Source: Atherinomorus stipes (Eukaryota > Chordata > Actinopteri > Atheriniformes > Atherinidae). Taken from it: a stretch of DNA of 64,000 nt. Of the stretch, positions 23,201 through 34,879 are shown in pieces. The stretch lies in contig JALJCO010003983.1 of assembly GCA_023101725.1 (NCBI GenBank), positions 356,001 to 420,000 of the forward strand. The letters run 5' to 3'. A model generated the notes under the pieces. It searched no databases and was not told the DNA's origin. It worked only from the letters and a program-made list of their open reading frames with translations. The position numbers and the translations under genes were made by a program. How positions within the stretch are numbered: the stretch's first letter is position 1; the number at the start of each line of letters is the position of its first letter.

Positions 23201-23263
23201 GCGTTGCTGCAGGATGATGATGAAGAAGATGATGATAATGAACCTCGTTCTTGGCGCAGATGA
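11219..23263 (+). CDS. rbm26: RNA-binding protein 26 (PWI-like, CCCH zinc finger, two RRMs), complete
   Basis: Twenty-two coding exons: 11219-11277, 11461-11579, 11675-11793, 12459-12550, 12647-12918, 13013-13288, 13382-13624, 18116-18256, 18341-18481, 18778-18886, 18992-19148, 19639-19827, 20378-20467, 20569-20637, 20710-20808, 20898-20972, 21147-21314, 21592-21696, 21840-22043, 22468-22554, 22713-22826, 23174-23263. They sum to 3018 nt, or 1005 residues; human RBM26 is about 1007. Order: PWI-like N-terminus (MIIENLDALKTW, about 1-80), Arg/Ser and Arg/Asp-rich tract coded by 12647-12918, CCCH finger (308-327), Pro-rich region, RRM1 (about 545-620), coiled Lys/Gln-rich helix coded by 20710-21696, RGG-like segment, RRM2 (about 890-960) and an acidic tail ending in SWRR. 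Known role: nuclear poly(A)-RNA binding, associated with the PAXT/exosome pathway with its paralogue RBM27. All introns are GT-AG except one GC-AG (13289-13380). The start is fixed by homology and the upstream in-frame stop. Confidence 0.96.
13289..13380 (+). other. Non-canonical GC-AG intron in rbm26
   Basis: The exon ends GACTATGATG and the intron begins GCAAGA. Joining to AAAAGGGC restores the finger CRDYDEKGFC with correct phase. No GT nearby gives that protein. Reading through instead adds GKKH and a TGA. A GC donor with AAG following it is the usual form of the minor U2-type GC-AG class. Confidence 0.85.
13721..14212. mobile_element. TTAA-flanked MITE, copy 1
   Basis: About 490 bp with terminal inverted repeats AGGGACTAGAGGCAGGA and TCTTGCCTCTAGTCCCT(T). 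It is bordered by TTAA on the left (13717-13720) and TTAA on the right (14213-14216, if one extra T is counted to the element). It is closely related along its length to 14418-14889. No ORF of note. TTAA target sites point to the Kolobok or piggyBac superfamilies; the AGGG terminus favours Kolobok. Confidence 0.75.
14276..15112. mobile_element. hAT-type element with perfect 8-bp target duplication
   Basis: The ends are TAGGGATGTAGCGAT and ATCGTTACATCCCTA (one mismatch as inverted repeats). Both sides carry the identical octamer GAGAAAAC (14268-14275 and 15113-15120), the diagnostic 8-bp duplication of hAT transposition. The element is non-autonomous; about 470 bp of its length is a nested second copy of the TTAA MITE. 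Confidence 0.85.
14418..14889. mobile_element. TTAA-type MITE, copy 2, nested in hAT element
   Basis: Shares most of its length with 13721-14212, for example GATAGTTATGGATTCTTCTG and TTTGTGCACGCTCCC, in the same orientation. The ends have decayed: the left flank reads TTGA where TTAA is expected and the right reads CTCTTTAA. It must have inserted after the surrounding hAT element. Confidence 0.75.
16033..16110 (+). repeat. tRNA-derived SINE head
   Basis: TGTGGTGGTTCGTACCGCAG, then CCTCACAGTAAGAAGG and the B-box-like GTTTGAGCCTC, match the tRNA-like head of widespread fish SINEs. The copy is diverged and has no clear tail. Confidence 0.5.
16229..16681 (-). CDS. Unknown 150-aa single-pass membrane protein ORF in an rbm26 intron
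   Basis: Intact reading frame, antisense to rbm26 and inside the TIR-bounded element 15452-17849. The ATG context is strong (A at -3, G at +4). The N-terminal 59 residues are polar and include an Asp/Trp/Cys segment (DSWGKC). Residues 60-79 (YIFGFMIIGFLLTGVCIYLN) form one predicted membrane helix. The rest is amphipathic with heptad-like Leu/Ile spacing (about 110-143), possibly a coiled coil. It has five Cys after the membrane segment. An AATAAA (minus strand) lies near 15878-15873. Upstream on the minus strand, GTAAGC near 16793 and GTAAGAGC near 17213 could be splice donors of a 5' exon. I do not recognise the family and see no transposase motif. It may be a passenger gene of the transposon or a chance ORF. 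Confidence 0.4.
   Translation of the reverse strand: MDLVGWSLNTLDKIFSTQRQGSGQPSCPAETHPDGYIMDSWGKCRNMRLSVLSVEDIEDVYIFGFMIIGFLLTGVCIYLNHLKNCKLTVAVGRLPDAFCCVVNTQTNAICEQNQKLEVILTQSGKQAEILDLLCKIDVSLEKLTSGIDGK
17335..17585 (-). repeat. Fish dispersed repeat (SINE/LINE tail), antisense
   Basis: Contains the conserved blocks CCTATCCCAGC, GGACAGGTCGCCAGTCTG, ACCATTCACACTCACATTCA, TTTGGACAGTGGGAGGAAG and GAGAACATGCAAACTCCACA in order. The same blocks occur at 44640-44751 plus 45195-45380. This repeat is very common in teleost genomes; its sense strand runs GTGTGGAGTTTGCATGTTCTC. Confidence 0.8.
18600..18760. repeat. Dispersed repeat in rbm26 intron
   Basis: Poly-T (18607-18625), then CCTTTTATTCAACCAGGAAA and CTCTTTTTCAAGGGAGTCCT, then GGCCAAGAGGCAGCAGAAG. 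This resembles a common fish dispersed sequence, but only one copy is in the window, so the assignment rests on memory of the motif. Confidence 0.45.
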
Positions 23264-23900
23264 AGCTCACTCAGATGCTTTCTTCTGGCTGTTCTGTTGT
23301 GGATGACAAGCTACAATCCAGCAACTTTATAAGAGTTGAATGCTTGTTTATAAATCAACTAGGCACATTTCACTTTGGCTAGATTTCATTTCTTTTCCCT
23401 CTAACACGTACATAACTCGCTAAACAGCTGTGTGCCGTTTATTCATTTTAATATGTAAACCAGATGCAACTGTGCTGATTTTTCTTTTTAATGCTCTTAA
23501 TGTAGAAACAGTTTTATTTTTGTTTTTATTTTAATTTTGTTTAAGAAAATGCAAATAGTTTGTCTGGATATGTGACAGCTGATCACTCACACCCATTTGT
23601 TGAATTCTCAGTTCATATAAAACTTAACAGAATGATAGATGGTAGTTTTTGTAGAATATTGTAAGGCTGACAGGTTAAAATGCTTGTATGTGTGAATATT
23701 TTATGTCTGGGTTTAATTGATTTGTATGAAAGCTTGGCTTTTCAGTTCTTGGCTTTACTTTGGATTGTAAAAAAAAGAAAAAATAAAGAACTGAAATGGT
23801 CTGAAAACATCCTGCCAAAAACAAAAACAATGAAAAAAGAAAAAAAGAAAACTTCCCAAAAAAAGATTAGAAAAAAACAAAATGTTGTGGCAGTGAAAAA
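23264..23900 (+). other. rbm26 3' UTR
   Basis: T-rich non-coding sequence after the TGA at 23261-23263. The best poly(A) signal is AATAAA at 23782-23787, about 520 bases downstream, followed by A-rich sequence. The A-rich ORF beginning near 23680 has low complexity and is not a gene. Confidence 0.65.
23782..23787 (+). terminator. rbm26 poly(A) signal AATAAA
   Basis: Canonical hexamer about 520 bases after the stop codon, the first one downstream in a T-rich 3' UTR. Confidence 0.6.
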
Positions 23901-24836
23901 AAGATCAGTCCTCAAAAGAGCTGAAAAAAGACCATTTCAAAAAAACAAAAAAAACCTTCCTTTTCACCTTAAGAGCAAACTTCCTAAAACAATTCCTTAT
24001 ATTGTCAACTTTTCTTTCACTTTGGATGGGTAAGGTATTAAATCATTTCTTGCCAAGGTAAGGACATGTATTTAACATCAAAATGAAATTATTTCCTCTG
24101 CTTCATGGTTCAGCTGAAATATTTACATTCTATATGAACTAAGGGCAAATGCAACAACTAAGTCTTCTTTTGTTTGTTTCAGAGCTGTCTGCAGCTACCA
24201 GCTTCAGTGCCATTTCCCAAGAAACTTCTACTTTTATATATATTTATATGTAATATATTTTTATTTGTGTGTATATATACAATGAAGTGTTATTTATACT
24301 TAAAGTGTCTTTATTTTTCCCCATTTTATGGTGGTGCTGTTATGAAATTACAAATGTTTTTGATCAATTGTGAATTCTGTTTGCTGTTTTTGAGAAAAGC
24401 ATTACCTGTTTTGCCTGCAGGTACATTTTACCATTTAGAAATTCTCTTCAACTGTAGCTACAAAGCAACTGTCTAGAGAAGTTTGTACACTACCCAGTGA
24501 AATGAAACATTACACTTGTTAGGATTTGTCAGAACCTGCAACTTGATACTGAAAAACTTTAACAGGTAGTCAGTAATAGAAAAACTCTTTAATTTTAAAA
24601 ACAGTTTGAGCATATTTCAACTAAATTAAGTTGCCGACAGGTTAGTAATTTCACACATAAAGAGCAGCCCAAAAATGCAAAGCCTAAAAGTGATGATGAG
24701 TCACCACTTTGTGACATTTATCATGAATTTAAAAGATTTTGCATCTTCTGTACAGTTAATTTGGATGAATCTGGGAAAGCTCCAGATGGACAGGGATATA
24801 AAAAAAAAAAAACAGTGCTGCATGATGATCTTTAAA

Positions 24837-26381
24837 GGCTAGATGTTCAAAAATTTAATCTGGATAAAAGTTGCCCAAAGTGGATCAAATCTCATAAACT
24901 GATAATTCAAATTAGAAAAGGGATTCTGTAATCTGATTTTGATATGTAATCCAATCTTAAATTTTATCTGGATCGAACCTTTAGTTTATGTTCAAAACTT
25001 TTAGGTACCTTGGGACACATTTGATCCAAAAGAGCTGGATTATTCTGATCCCAGGAGAGGGGTAGATTCAGTATGGATTCCAAAATGTAAAACACTTAAA
25101 ACGGGGCAAATAAAAAATTTGCATCATGTGTTTACATACACACCTGGTTTTAGATTGCTGTTTGTTTGATCAGCCATGACAGATATAAGGTAAAGTAGTC
25201 GGCAGTCTCCCTATCAAACCTGATGGTACAGTTAAGTGGAAAAATAGTAAGCAACATAATTCATTAAATAGTAATCCTCCAAAATAAATTCAATATCAAA
25301 CTAACACTAGAAAAGCATGTAGAGAGCCCAGACCTCTGCCAAGCAGTTCAGTGCCTCTCATGCCCTGAGTTGCAATAATAAAAAAAATCCTTCCAAAATT
25401 CCCCAATCCAGTTGGATTGAGATCAGCACCAACATTTAATCAGTTCTTCCTTGTACAATTATCAACATTCCCTGAAAATTTAATCCAAAATGTAATGTTG
25501 CAGTTGACGGTCCTGTCATTATGCCTCCAAGTGATCATGTTCCCTGGCTACTTGGCTACAGGGATGTCGCTTTGGCTGAATGACCATTCATGCACGTGCA
25601 TGACTCTCACCTGGGAGTTTGGGGATCAGATCCCGCCCAGGCCCTCTGTTGCATACCTTACCACAGTAACCATTCATGAATTTCTGAGTTATTTTGCTAA
25701 CTAACAGACGCTGACAATTACATAATCTCCTTGGAGGAGGTAATTACGGCGATGTAACTTTAATTTTTTACTAATAATTACAGTGACACAGCTGAAAATA
25801 ACGCTGAACATTTGACTCCCTTATTTCACCCTTTGTCAATCCCTCATACAAAGGCATTGCTGGAGGATTTTCCCGCCCCAACAGGCTATCAGTCATCACC
25901 ACAGAGAGGGAGATAACACCTGTTGTGAAGCAAAAATTGTCATCAATATTGTCATGAATAAAGAGTTTTGGGTGTACTTCTATTTTTATGTTTTACCTAT
26001 TGGACATTTGTAATTTACTGTGATTTACAACATACAAATGAATATATTTGTGTAAAAAGCGTTTTTTTTTATGGGTCTAAAAAAAACTAAAAAGATACAC
26101 TATATCTATACTATATATAACTATATTTTCTCTGTCTTTTCAAATACAGTCTTAGAGTGGTCCCTTAATATTATTTGTCATATAGCTTATATTGTAATAT
26201 TAAGTCCCATTTAAAGCACTTTAAAAAAAAAAATCCAGATTTGGTAATCCTGGAAAGTCTGTATGTTGATCGGAGATATCCAATCCAATGTTGCTTTGAA
26301 AAAACAGGATAAAATTAAGATGGATGATTCCCAAATCCAGATAACTTTTATCCAGATTAAATCTATTGAACAACTGGCCCC
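24837..26381. mobile_element. Decayed 1.5-kb DNA transposon with long TIRs
   Basis: The left end (GGCTAGATGTTCAAAAATTT, then AATCTGGATAAAAGTT) pairs with the inverted right end (GGGGCCAGTTGTTCAATAGA, then TTTAATCTGGATAAAAGTT). Similarity continues weakly inward. It contains the SINE-like copy at 25508-25672. No transposase could be read and no clean target duplication is visible. Confidence 0.6.
25508..25672 (+). repeat. tRNA-derived SINE-like element, copy 1
   Basis: Shares about 160 bp with the minus-strand copy at 34880-35030. The A box is TGGCTGAATGA (25573-25583) and the B box GGATCAGATCC (25623-25633), spaced as in a tRNA gene. A shared leader of about 50 bp (CCTGGCTACTTGGCTACAG) precedes the tRNA-like part, and CCCTCTGTTGCATACCTTACC follows it. 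Confidence 0.65.
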
Positions 26382-29300
26382 AAATCTTTCAGCAGCACTG
26401 CATTAAAACCATTGAAATGCTGTCTTCAGTTAGGGAAACGTCTGAAATCCATTATCTGTGAAAGTAGTTGGGGCAGCCACAAATTTCCAAACTCTTTAAA
26501 GGCCAACTTAAAGTGGAAATCTCTGTAGTCCAGCAATCTAACTTAAAATTCTTCCTGGAAATTATGGCTTGGGTACTCTAGGCTTTAACTTCAAATGGTC
26601 TGAATGTCCTCTACAGAGCAGTTTTGTTTTCTGTGTGCTCTGTTTGTCTTTGTTATTTATATTTAGACTGAATTCAGGTAATGTGCCCATTGCAGGATTT
26701 CCTAACCAATTTGTGCAAGTCCCAGTTGAATTTTCATTTAAATGGAAGACCTTTTAGAAAATATTTGCCTTTAGTTTGTACGTGTATTTCCTTTTAAAAA
26801 TGGCAGAAAGTCACCAAAGTCCTGTTGATGCACCTGACAAATTATACTGTCCGTGGTAATACCGTAGAGGCACAGCAAAGCTCCAGCATCACTGAGTGAA
26901 ACAAACCTAATAAACTGTCTGTGTATATTACTGGTTGTTATAGGATTTTATATGTTCTGTTTCTTTTGCATTTTACACAACTAACCTATACAAATAGCTT
27001 ACAATATGCTTAAAGCCTCAAAAAAGAATCAGCAAACATTCTTTTTTTTTTTTATTGCACCAGCACTTTTACTACTTTATTTCTTCATTTTAAGTCATGC
27101 ATGCAACATTTCAAGCAATAGCCCTTTACTGTCCTTATACTGTCAATGAGTTGAGTTTTTTATTTGGCCACGGGTAAGGGATTAGCATGGTACAACTTCA
27201 CAGAGGCACTCCACAATCCCTCAGCCTTGAATAAGAGAGGACAAATAACCCAATCAGTGCTCATGTTGCTTGGCCTCCCCTGGTGCCTGTCAGGCTTGCA
27301 GCGATAATTGTGAGAAATAAGATTTGCTCTTGTAAAATATCTGGTGTTCATCACCTGAACCCTCTCTCCCCTGTGCTGCACCAAAAATGCATCCCCTCAT
27401 CCCTCTGTCAGGAAGGGGCTTTTAAATGCCCCCTCCTGCTGTCTCATTTACCGACTGTGGTGCCACCAAAACTCACACAAACACAATTTTGGTCAGTGAG
27501 GTTTTACCTGCACTTTTGTGAAGTGGGGAAAACCCCCACTAGCTTTAATCTGTCTTTTCATTAATATTTTCCTGACAGTTATTTAGTAGCATTTTAATGA
27601 CTAGTTGCAAGATTGAATAAAAGTTGGGGAAAGCGTCCCATGTCGTTTGCAGGTGTTTGGGTGGACCAGCATGAAGGAATCTATGAGCTCGATCACCTTT
27701 TGCGTCTCAGTGGGTGTACAGTGTTTATGGGATTTGCATGAGCTCTGACTACATGGGATAACAAGTTTAGCACCTCTGTGCCATCCATTATAGAAATCTT
27801 TACTTTCTGATTTGTGTCAAGGAGACAAATGGGATGAAATTTTGGAGAGGGCTGCCATAATCTTGATTTTTTTTCCCTCTTACTTTTGTGTTTTCATTGG
27901 GTTAATTGGAAGTATATTGAGCTTGAAAATGGGGACACATGTTTTCAAAGTCTCATTTGTGTTTGCATAAAGAATTGTTGTTTGTCAGGATCTTTTTGAA
28001 GCCCTTGGGGCCCAAAGAAGTCGGTCACAGATATGTAACAACTAGGAAAATGCATAATATTATGCACTTGCAAAGTATTCAGATTCATTTAAATATCATT
28101 GGTACGTTTTCACAACACAAAAACATAGCTTTATGCCAGTTTATACCAATTACCCCCCCCCCCCTATTTTTTTTCACTCACCCTAATGGATGGATGATGT
28201 TCTAACATAGTAGTATTTTGGCCACTTATCAATTTAAGATGAAAATATGAGGAATGGGTTTCTGATCAGAAGTGAGCAGTGACCCCTCCTGATATTCTGC
28301 TCAGTGTGTTCACATGCATTGCCCCCATCGCTACAATGCCTGCTCTCTGTGAAGCTATTAATATTTTATGTGATCACAGGCCTCCATAAGCAAATTTCAG
28401 TCCCTAGCAAGTTGAGCCAAAGCATGATTAATTTAGTATTTATATCCCAACAACCCTTTAAACAACACAAGGCCCCCGGCCACAAAGCAAAGCACAGTTT
28501 GAAACAAAACTAGCAGCCCCTAAATCATAATCAGCACATAGTCATTCAGGATTATTTGAGTTTGGGGACACATTTTTTCCTGTAAGCCCAGAGGCAGGTG
28601 TAGACATGGTAGATATGTGATGCTGACAGCCACACTTGTACAACCTCACCCTAAAATCTTTGTAATTTCCCTTTTGCAAGGCAGAACCTTTTGTCTGCTA
28701 AAAACTCCTCTTAATCATTCATTGTCTGGAAATACTGCTGTGTTAGGCCTCACAGAGCCCTTTAACCTTGGCTATTGAAACAGATTGCATGGAACTCTGT
28801 GAGTAAGATAAAGCCATCAATAAATCAAGACACAGAAGCCTAGTCATTGCTGGAATGAATCTGTTTACAGCTGAAACCATGGCAACAAGCAATTTTTTTT
28901 TTTTTTTTTTACATTTTCAGAGCAAAGAAATAGTATTCTATGATTTATTCCTATTATTACTGTAAAAAGACAATCCATCCATCTATCAATCTATCCATCC
29001 ATCCATGCTTTACCATTTGCAGGGTCAAACGGGGAGGAGGAGATAGTCCCAGTTGTCTATCACACTGTTTTTTGTCCCTTTCCTCTCTGGAAAGGGACAA
29101 AGAACCTTGCATGCTCACACTGACTCCTTGGACCAATGAAATCACAGTTAAGCTATGTCCCAGCAACATACTTTAACATACTAATGTTACATTCTCTTTA
29201 TATTCATATTACTCTTTAGTCAATACATGTTCGTTTACATTTCTCTTGTTCCTAAACAGGATTAAAATTAAAACATTACACCTACAGTATTTTCTTATAG

Positions 29301-32300
29301 AATAGATGTATAAAAATGCCACATTTTTTTTATAGATATGTTGCAGAGGAGATGTAAATGAATTAAAGGTAAAATTAGATTCATTGCTTCAACTTATCTG
29401 AAACTTTCACAGAGAGTATTACTTTGGTTTCTACTTCTCATAGAATAATATTTTAGAAAGACTAGATTGTCTGTGAAGCTTTTGAAAACATCTTTCCTTT
29501 TATTGTGGCGTCCCCTGAGTTCCTTGGTGCTGTGGAACGGGCCGAAACCAGCACTAAGAATGGCCATCTACTCCGAAGCTCTATTGATGAACTGTGAACT
29601 GTTATTTTCAGCATCTGCTGCAACCCCCACCAACTATTCTCATTAAGTTTCTTTTCATTTGCACCTACTGAGTAAATGATTACAGTGAAATGTCTTGATA
29701 ACATAAAACAAACCTGAAAACAGGATATTTCTGTATGAAAAAAGCCCATACACCCCCATAGAACGCAATAAAGTATAAAACTAAATCCAATACAGCAGGA
29801 ATGAATGCACATTTATGCATGACTAATTGCTAAGGTGTAGCAAGAGTAAGAGACTAAACTCTCTAAGTGGCTTTCTTATGCCTTATCTCCAGTCCTCCTG
29901 CTCCTATAAGGATAACCGAGTATTTTAGTGCATCAGTCAGTATGCAATTAGACTGTACACTAACATGATCACTGCACAGTTCAACTCCATTAAACATAAT
30001 CTCTGTGCAGACACCAGTGGACACAACAGATCACTTCCCCTGCCTTCACTGCTGCCATTGATTTGCTCAGTGATTTGCAACATGTAATCCAATGCCTTGT
30101 GACAGTTTGTAACTGAGGTTAAAGATGGCAATTTAATTATGTGTCAGAGGTCACATTAAAGACTGACCCTTGACCCTATACCACAAGACTTTGCTGATTA
30201 GTGATAACCTTGTGTTATTGTATTAACTAATCAACATACTGTAACAGACATGTGAACACAATAGGAAGCAACTTATGCAAGATCAGTAAGATTCAAAAGT
30301 CTGATGTGATCATCTAAACCTCCTGTTAGGTTCTGCGTTTGCTGGAGGACATCTTTGTTCTGTGCAGTAAATTGCATTATTTGTAAGATTGCATGTTTAT
30401 TGTCCCTTATTATTTAAAAAAGAAATAGTAATTGGAGTAGCCGCTCCAGTATCATTTTCTATGTATTTGTCATATATTAATCCATAAGAAATAAGAAAAA
30501 GAAAAAAATTTGGCCACAAATTGTCACCAAAATACTAAATTAAAAAGCCTTCCCTTATTAAGGCTTGTTAAAAAAAACACTTTCTTGAAAAATTATTGGA
30601 TAATTTGATTCACAGTTTTGATTAAAACTGTTTACATAGACAAAATAACAAAGTAGAAAGCAGTCAGACAACTTGTGAGACTGCATCATCGTCATTAGAA
30701 CCGTCTATAAACACTTCACCACACGTTCAACTGCAATCGTAAAGGCAACTGTTAGTTAGTCCAACTCATTTCCCTTTCTGTATAATACTGCTGTTTATCA
30801 GGACTGTTGTTATATTTGAGAGACACACAACTGTCTTTCTCACAGAATTTACTCTTGAAAACTACCTTTTATTTATAACAATCATAAGAAACATTGTTTT
30901 TACTGTCTTTTTGATAGTCAAATCAATATTCCACTTGTAAATTGGACTGTTCATAATTCTACACTGGCTTTCAAATGGTAAATCTACAAACTATATATAT
31001 GTAGAGATTATGGCTTTGGTCTGATCATGTCATCAAAGATTGGCAACAGAAACCTTTGACTTACTGGCCACTTTGATAAGTAAGAGCTCATCAACTGCAA
31101 TAAAAATGGCTCTCAGAAGTATTTAAAAATGCATTTATTTATTTGATAGCATGACTCCTGTAAATTTATCAACTAATAATGTTACTAAGGGAGCTTCATT
31201 CAAATGCTATGCCATTGTTCTAGGGTTATATAGAAAGAAAACAGAAACCTTTTTAAGAAGTCTAGATGATGTGTGGCGTTGAGTGAGGGCACTTACTGTA
31301 AGATGTGAAATTGTTAGATTTGAAATTGTTGCCAACTTGGACAGTCATCTTTGTAATGCCCTTGTTTTCATTTTGTTTTCACACCTTGATTACTTTTAGC
31401 TTTGCTCCATTTGATTAGGCTTGGAAATCAAAGCCCCTTGTTTAGGTAAGAATCAGTTTGTCTTCAGGTTTGAAATAATCAACTAATCCACCAAGTTTGA
31501 TAAAGATATTAAACTACATCCCTTTCACTAATCACTATCTGTACTCAGTACTTTGGTAACTGACACAAAAGTCTGCTGCTCTTTGATGCTGAAAAGGCAA
31601 CATGTGATGTTGGAATGAAAAAGGCTGGTTTGACTCTGTTGACTATATGTTGGCTAGGAGCCAGAAAACAGGCAAAATATCCCCACAAACAGAATTGCAG
31701 CTTAGACAAACAAGATATAGCATGCTAATCAATGACCTATATTGGAAGCAGTTGTTTAGAGTTTATTTGGACAAGCATGAGAGTCATACTTATCTTCTGA
31801 TATACATAACTCATCCCTACTGAGCAAACCAAAAAATACTTGAGAGCTTCCTTTAAACATTAATTTCTTGTCATATCCCAGACATAAAACTACTGAAATA
31901 AAAAGTAAGAGGTGAAATATCTGAGAAACCAGCAGATCTCATTCATTTGATCAGAAATTGAACAGAAATAGTGTATTAGAGGTCAGTCAGGCCGTCAGAT
32001 TTTATTGGTAAATCCTCCCCAAAAATGACCAATCTACATAAATCTTCTTAGTGTTTATTGATCAAATAAATATGACTGACATATGATGCTGTGAATGCAT
32101 ACAGAGTTGTTCTATTGTCTCATAGGACCCCTGGGTCTAAGTGGCATCTTACATTTCTTCAGTCAGCCATGTATGCAAATGATAGAGCAATTGAAGATAT
32201 ACAAATATGTACCCATGGTCCATGTAGCCTAATGGCCTCCCTCCCTCTGGCTAGCTCAATGGTTCATTTAGATATCTGCTTGGTTTATTATGTGAATAAG

Positions 32301-34236
32301 TCACGCCTGGCTTGTTATGACCCTCTAGGTTCCTGTTTCTGCGGTGTAGCTGAGATGTGGGGCGCTCAATTAGGCTGCCTGGCTGGTAGAGTTAACCCTT
32401 TATGCCAGTAAGTTGTTTTTTTCCCCCTTTCTTTTTTTTCCCAGCCAGATGAGGACGGTACATTGTGTATGTAAGGGGTGTAAGGCAGGGATCAAAAGAT
32501 CAATCCTAATACAGTGCTACCAAGCTGACCTCTCAGATGTAATAAAGGCGCCATCTTTCACCCTTGGGTCCAATTCAGAGCCTCCCACCACATGTACAAA
32601 CCTGGTATCTTTAAATTAGCTGACTTGCTTGCCCTGCAGGTAATTGCATTAGTTTATCAATGTTCAACACAATTTATTACTCACCCCAGCACCAAAAGAA
32701 TCCTAGTGTTAATGTCCTCTGTGAGGGGACTGGAGAGTCAGTGTTTGTGTTAGAGAATCTGTGTGAGTCTCTTTGCAAATAAAGAAGAGAAAACACAATG
32801 ACACCAAAGAGTGAAATTACAGTTTTATTGGCCCTGGTAGGTTTTATCCATACAAGTAAGGTCTTAAAATTTCAAGGTGTGATATTTAAACCAAATTAGA
32901 GCTATACATTTAACTCTACATGAATTTTCATTGATATACAGGTACAATATCCATATTATTTATAGGTGACCTTGCTGCTTGCCTTTGAGGCATCACATTA
33001 GCTCCTCTCCTTACTTTTCACAGCCAGCATAGCTTCAGCACTTCTTTTAAAAACTTTATATGACATGAGACTTATTTGCCTTAATAGGTGCTTAAATCAG
33101 ATTATCTTTCATAACACTAAAAACAATACCACTGTCGGTACTTTTCAATAGAGTTCTTTGGCCAGAGGCTGCTGTATGTCTCCCTCACATCTGTATGCAT
33201 TATGGATCTGTCTGAGGTAATAAACAGACCCTGCTCTTATTCCTGCTTCCTGGTATCATTATTCCCTGCCCATCAGATGGATTATAGCCCACTGCGCAAC
33301 ATGTAGATGAGTGGCGCTCCTCTGATTGCCTTATGGCCATCAGGCTTTGCATATTTACTGCCCATGAATCACAGTGCGCGGAAAGCCCACAGAAACATTC
33401 TGATTCTCCTCCCTCCTCCTTTCACCCACTGCTCTGTTTTACATTTTCTCTGTCACACACTCTTTCATTCTCACTTCCTTTTTGCCTGCTGTCTTTTGCT
33501 CGCTGCTTCTTTCGTTGTCTGTCTTTCCCTGTGCCTTGATCCTGCTCTATGCATTCCCAGCTGCTTAATTAAAGCATGCATTATTAATACAGCTATATCT
33601 TTGTCCATCTTTCTTCTCTGTTCATATGACTGGTACATTAAGTGTAAATTGTTTCGCCATAATTCCCTTTTAATGTTCCTGTTATAATCAGTGTTTCTGG
33701 TATGCGGAGGCAAGGCAGGACAGAAAAAAAAAAACAGGGGGGAAATGCAACTGGGATCACATGCTTTTACAGTAACTTAATGTTTGATGTGTGGCTTGCA
33801 TACTGCTGCCCCTGTAATTAGGTCTGTTTTGCAAGTCAAATGAATATGGCACCAATCTGCAAAATATGAGATTAATAAACGAAACTAGTCAGATGTGGAT
33901 GGGTATTGTGTGTTGGTTGCCTTTGCAGAGCCCCTCTGGGAAAGAACAGTATACTTCAATACTTTTAGCCTTTTTTACTTGGTAACATGATAACCCATTG
34001 TTCTGTAGAAACTGAACAAAGTCCCAGATTAAAGACTTGCATGCTGTGGGACAACAGGACATTTTACAGTTGTTTTACATTTTGTAGCCAAGGATTGTTA
34101 CTATCTTTGCGTGTGTTATAGTGCAGTGTGATAACAATAAAAAACAATAACTACAAACTTATACTTGATGTGTTAAATGGCATCTGTACATGCAACAAAT
34201 TTTTCTTTTCTCCTTCTCTTCTGTTGTTGCTGTCAT
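26382..34236. other. Gene-poor spacer, no gene seen
   Basis: AT-rich sequence with only short ORFs lacking motifs. Simple repeats: C12-13 near 28154, T20 near 28892, and a (CATC/CTAT)n tract at 28975-29008. Stretches 27160-27450, 32140-32420 and 33160-33390 have more balanced composition and no repeats, and may be conserved regulatory DNA; this is a guess from texture. I see no splice-bounded exon with a recognisable protein. Confidence 0.5.
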
Positions 34237-34240
34237 TTAA

Positions 34241-34699
34241 AGCTAGGGTTGGCAATGTTGGAAAAACAGTTTGAGAAAGCATATTGTAAAAAAACCCACC
34301 CGAACCCATGCCCTCAGTGCGCAGGGACGTGTGTGCTGATGTTTTACAAGCAGGTTAACTGAGTTAACAGTTGACGAACCACATTTCTAAAAGCTTTAAT
34401 CAACTCACCTCCAACTCCTTCTGTGGTGTAAAAAGTCCACACTGCAAATGTCTATGCTATATTTGTTTTCAGTGAGCGGCTCACATGTGGGGACCAGGTG
34501 GGGGACGGGGAGAGGGGAGGGACAAAGACGAGACATAAAGGCATCGATTTGTTCTTTCTATACGTTGCGAATAACCAATTCCTGCCTTTCGGCATGAGGG
34601 TTGGACAGAGTTTTTACAGACCTGCAGCTCTCACAGAGGTTTGACTTTTTTCCTTCCTTTTTATGAATGTATTGACTACTTTCATGATGGAAGGACCAT
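34241..34699 (+). repeat. Unclassified dispersed repeat, copy 1
   Basis: Begins TTAA|AGCTAGGGTTGGCAATG and ends near GGAAGGACCAT. It matches 60999-62495 with its insertion removed, in the same orientation, through blocks such as AACTCCTTCTG, AAAGTCCACACTGC, GACGAGACATAAA and GACTTTTTTCCTTCCTTTTT. No inverted terminus or ORF was found. It may be a truncated TTAA-class element. Confidence 0.7.
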
Positions 34700-34879
34700 A
34701 GATATCATATATAGGGCTAGATTTTGCAAGCGGGGTTGTTCAGCGTAGCTACACGGTGGCCATCTTACTTCAGACAGCTGGCCCCTTGAACAACATTAAT
34801 GTCAATGAGCATGCAATATTCAAATAGCTATATCTGGCTTAATTTTCAACCAATTTTCAACCAATTTGATTTCTTATTG

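Noticed and set aside
23680..24033. 117-codon Lys-rich frame
   Set aside because: A-rich low-complexity sequence after the rbm26 poly(A) signal.
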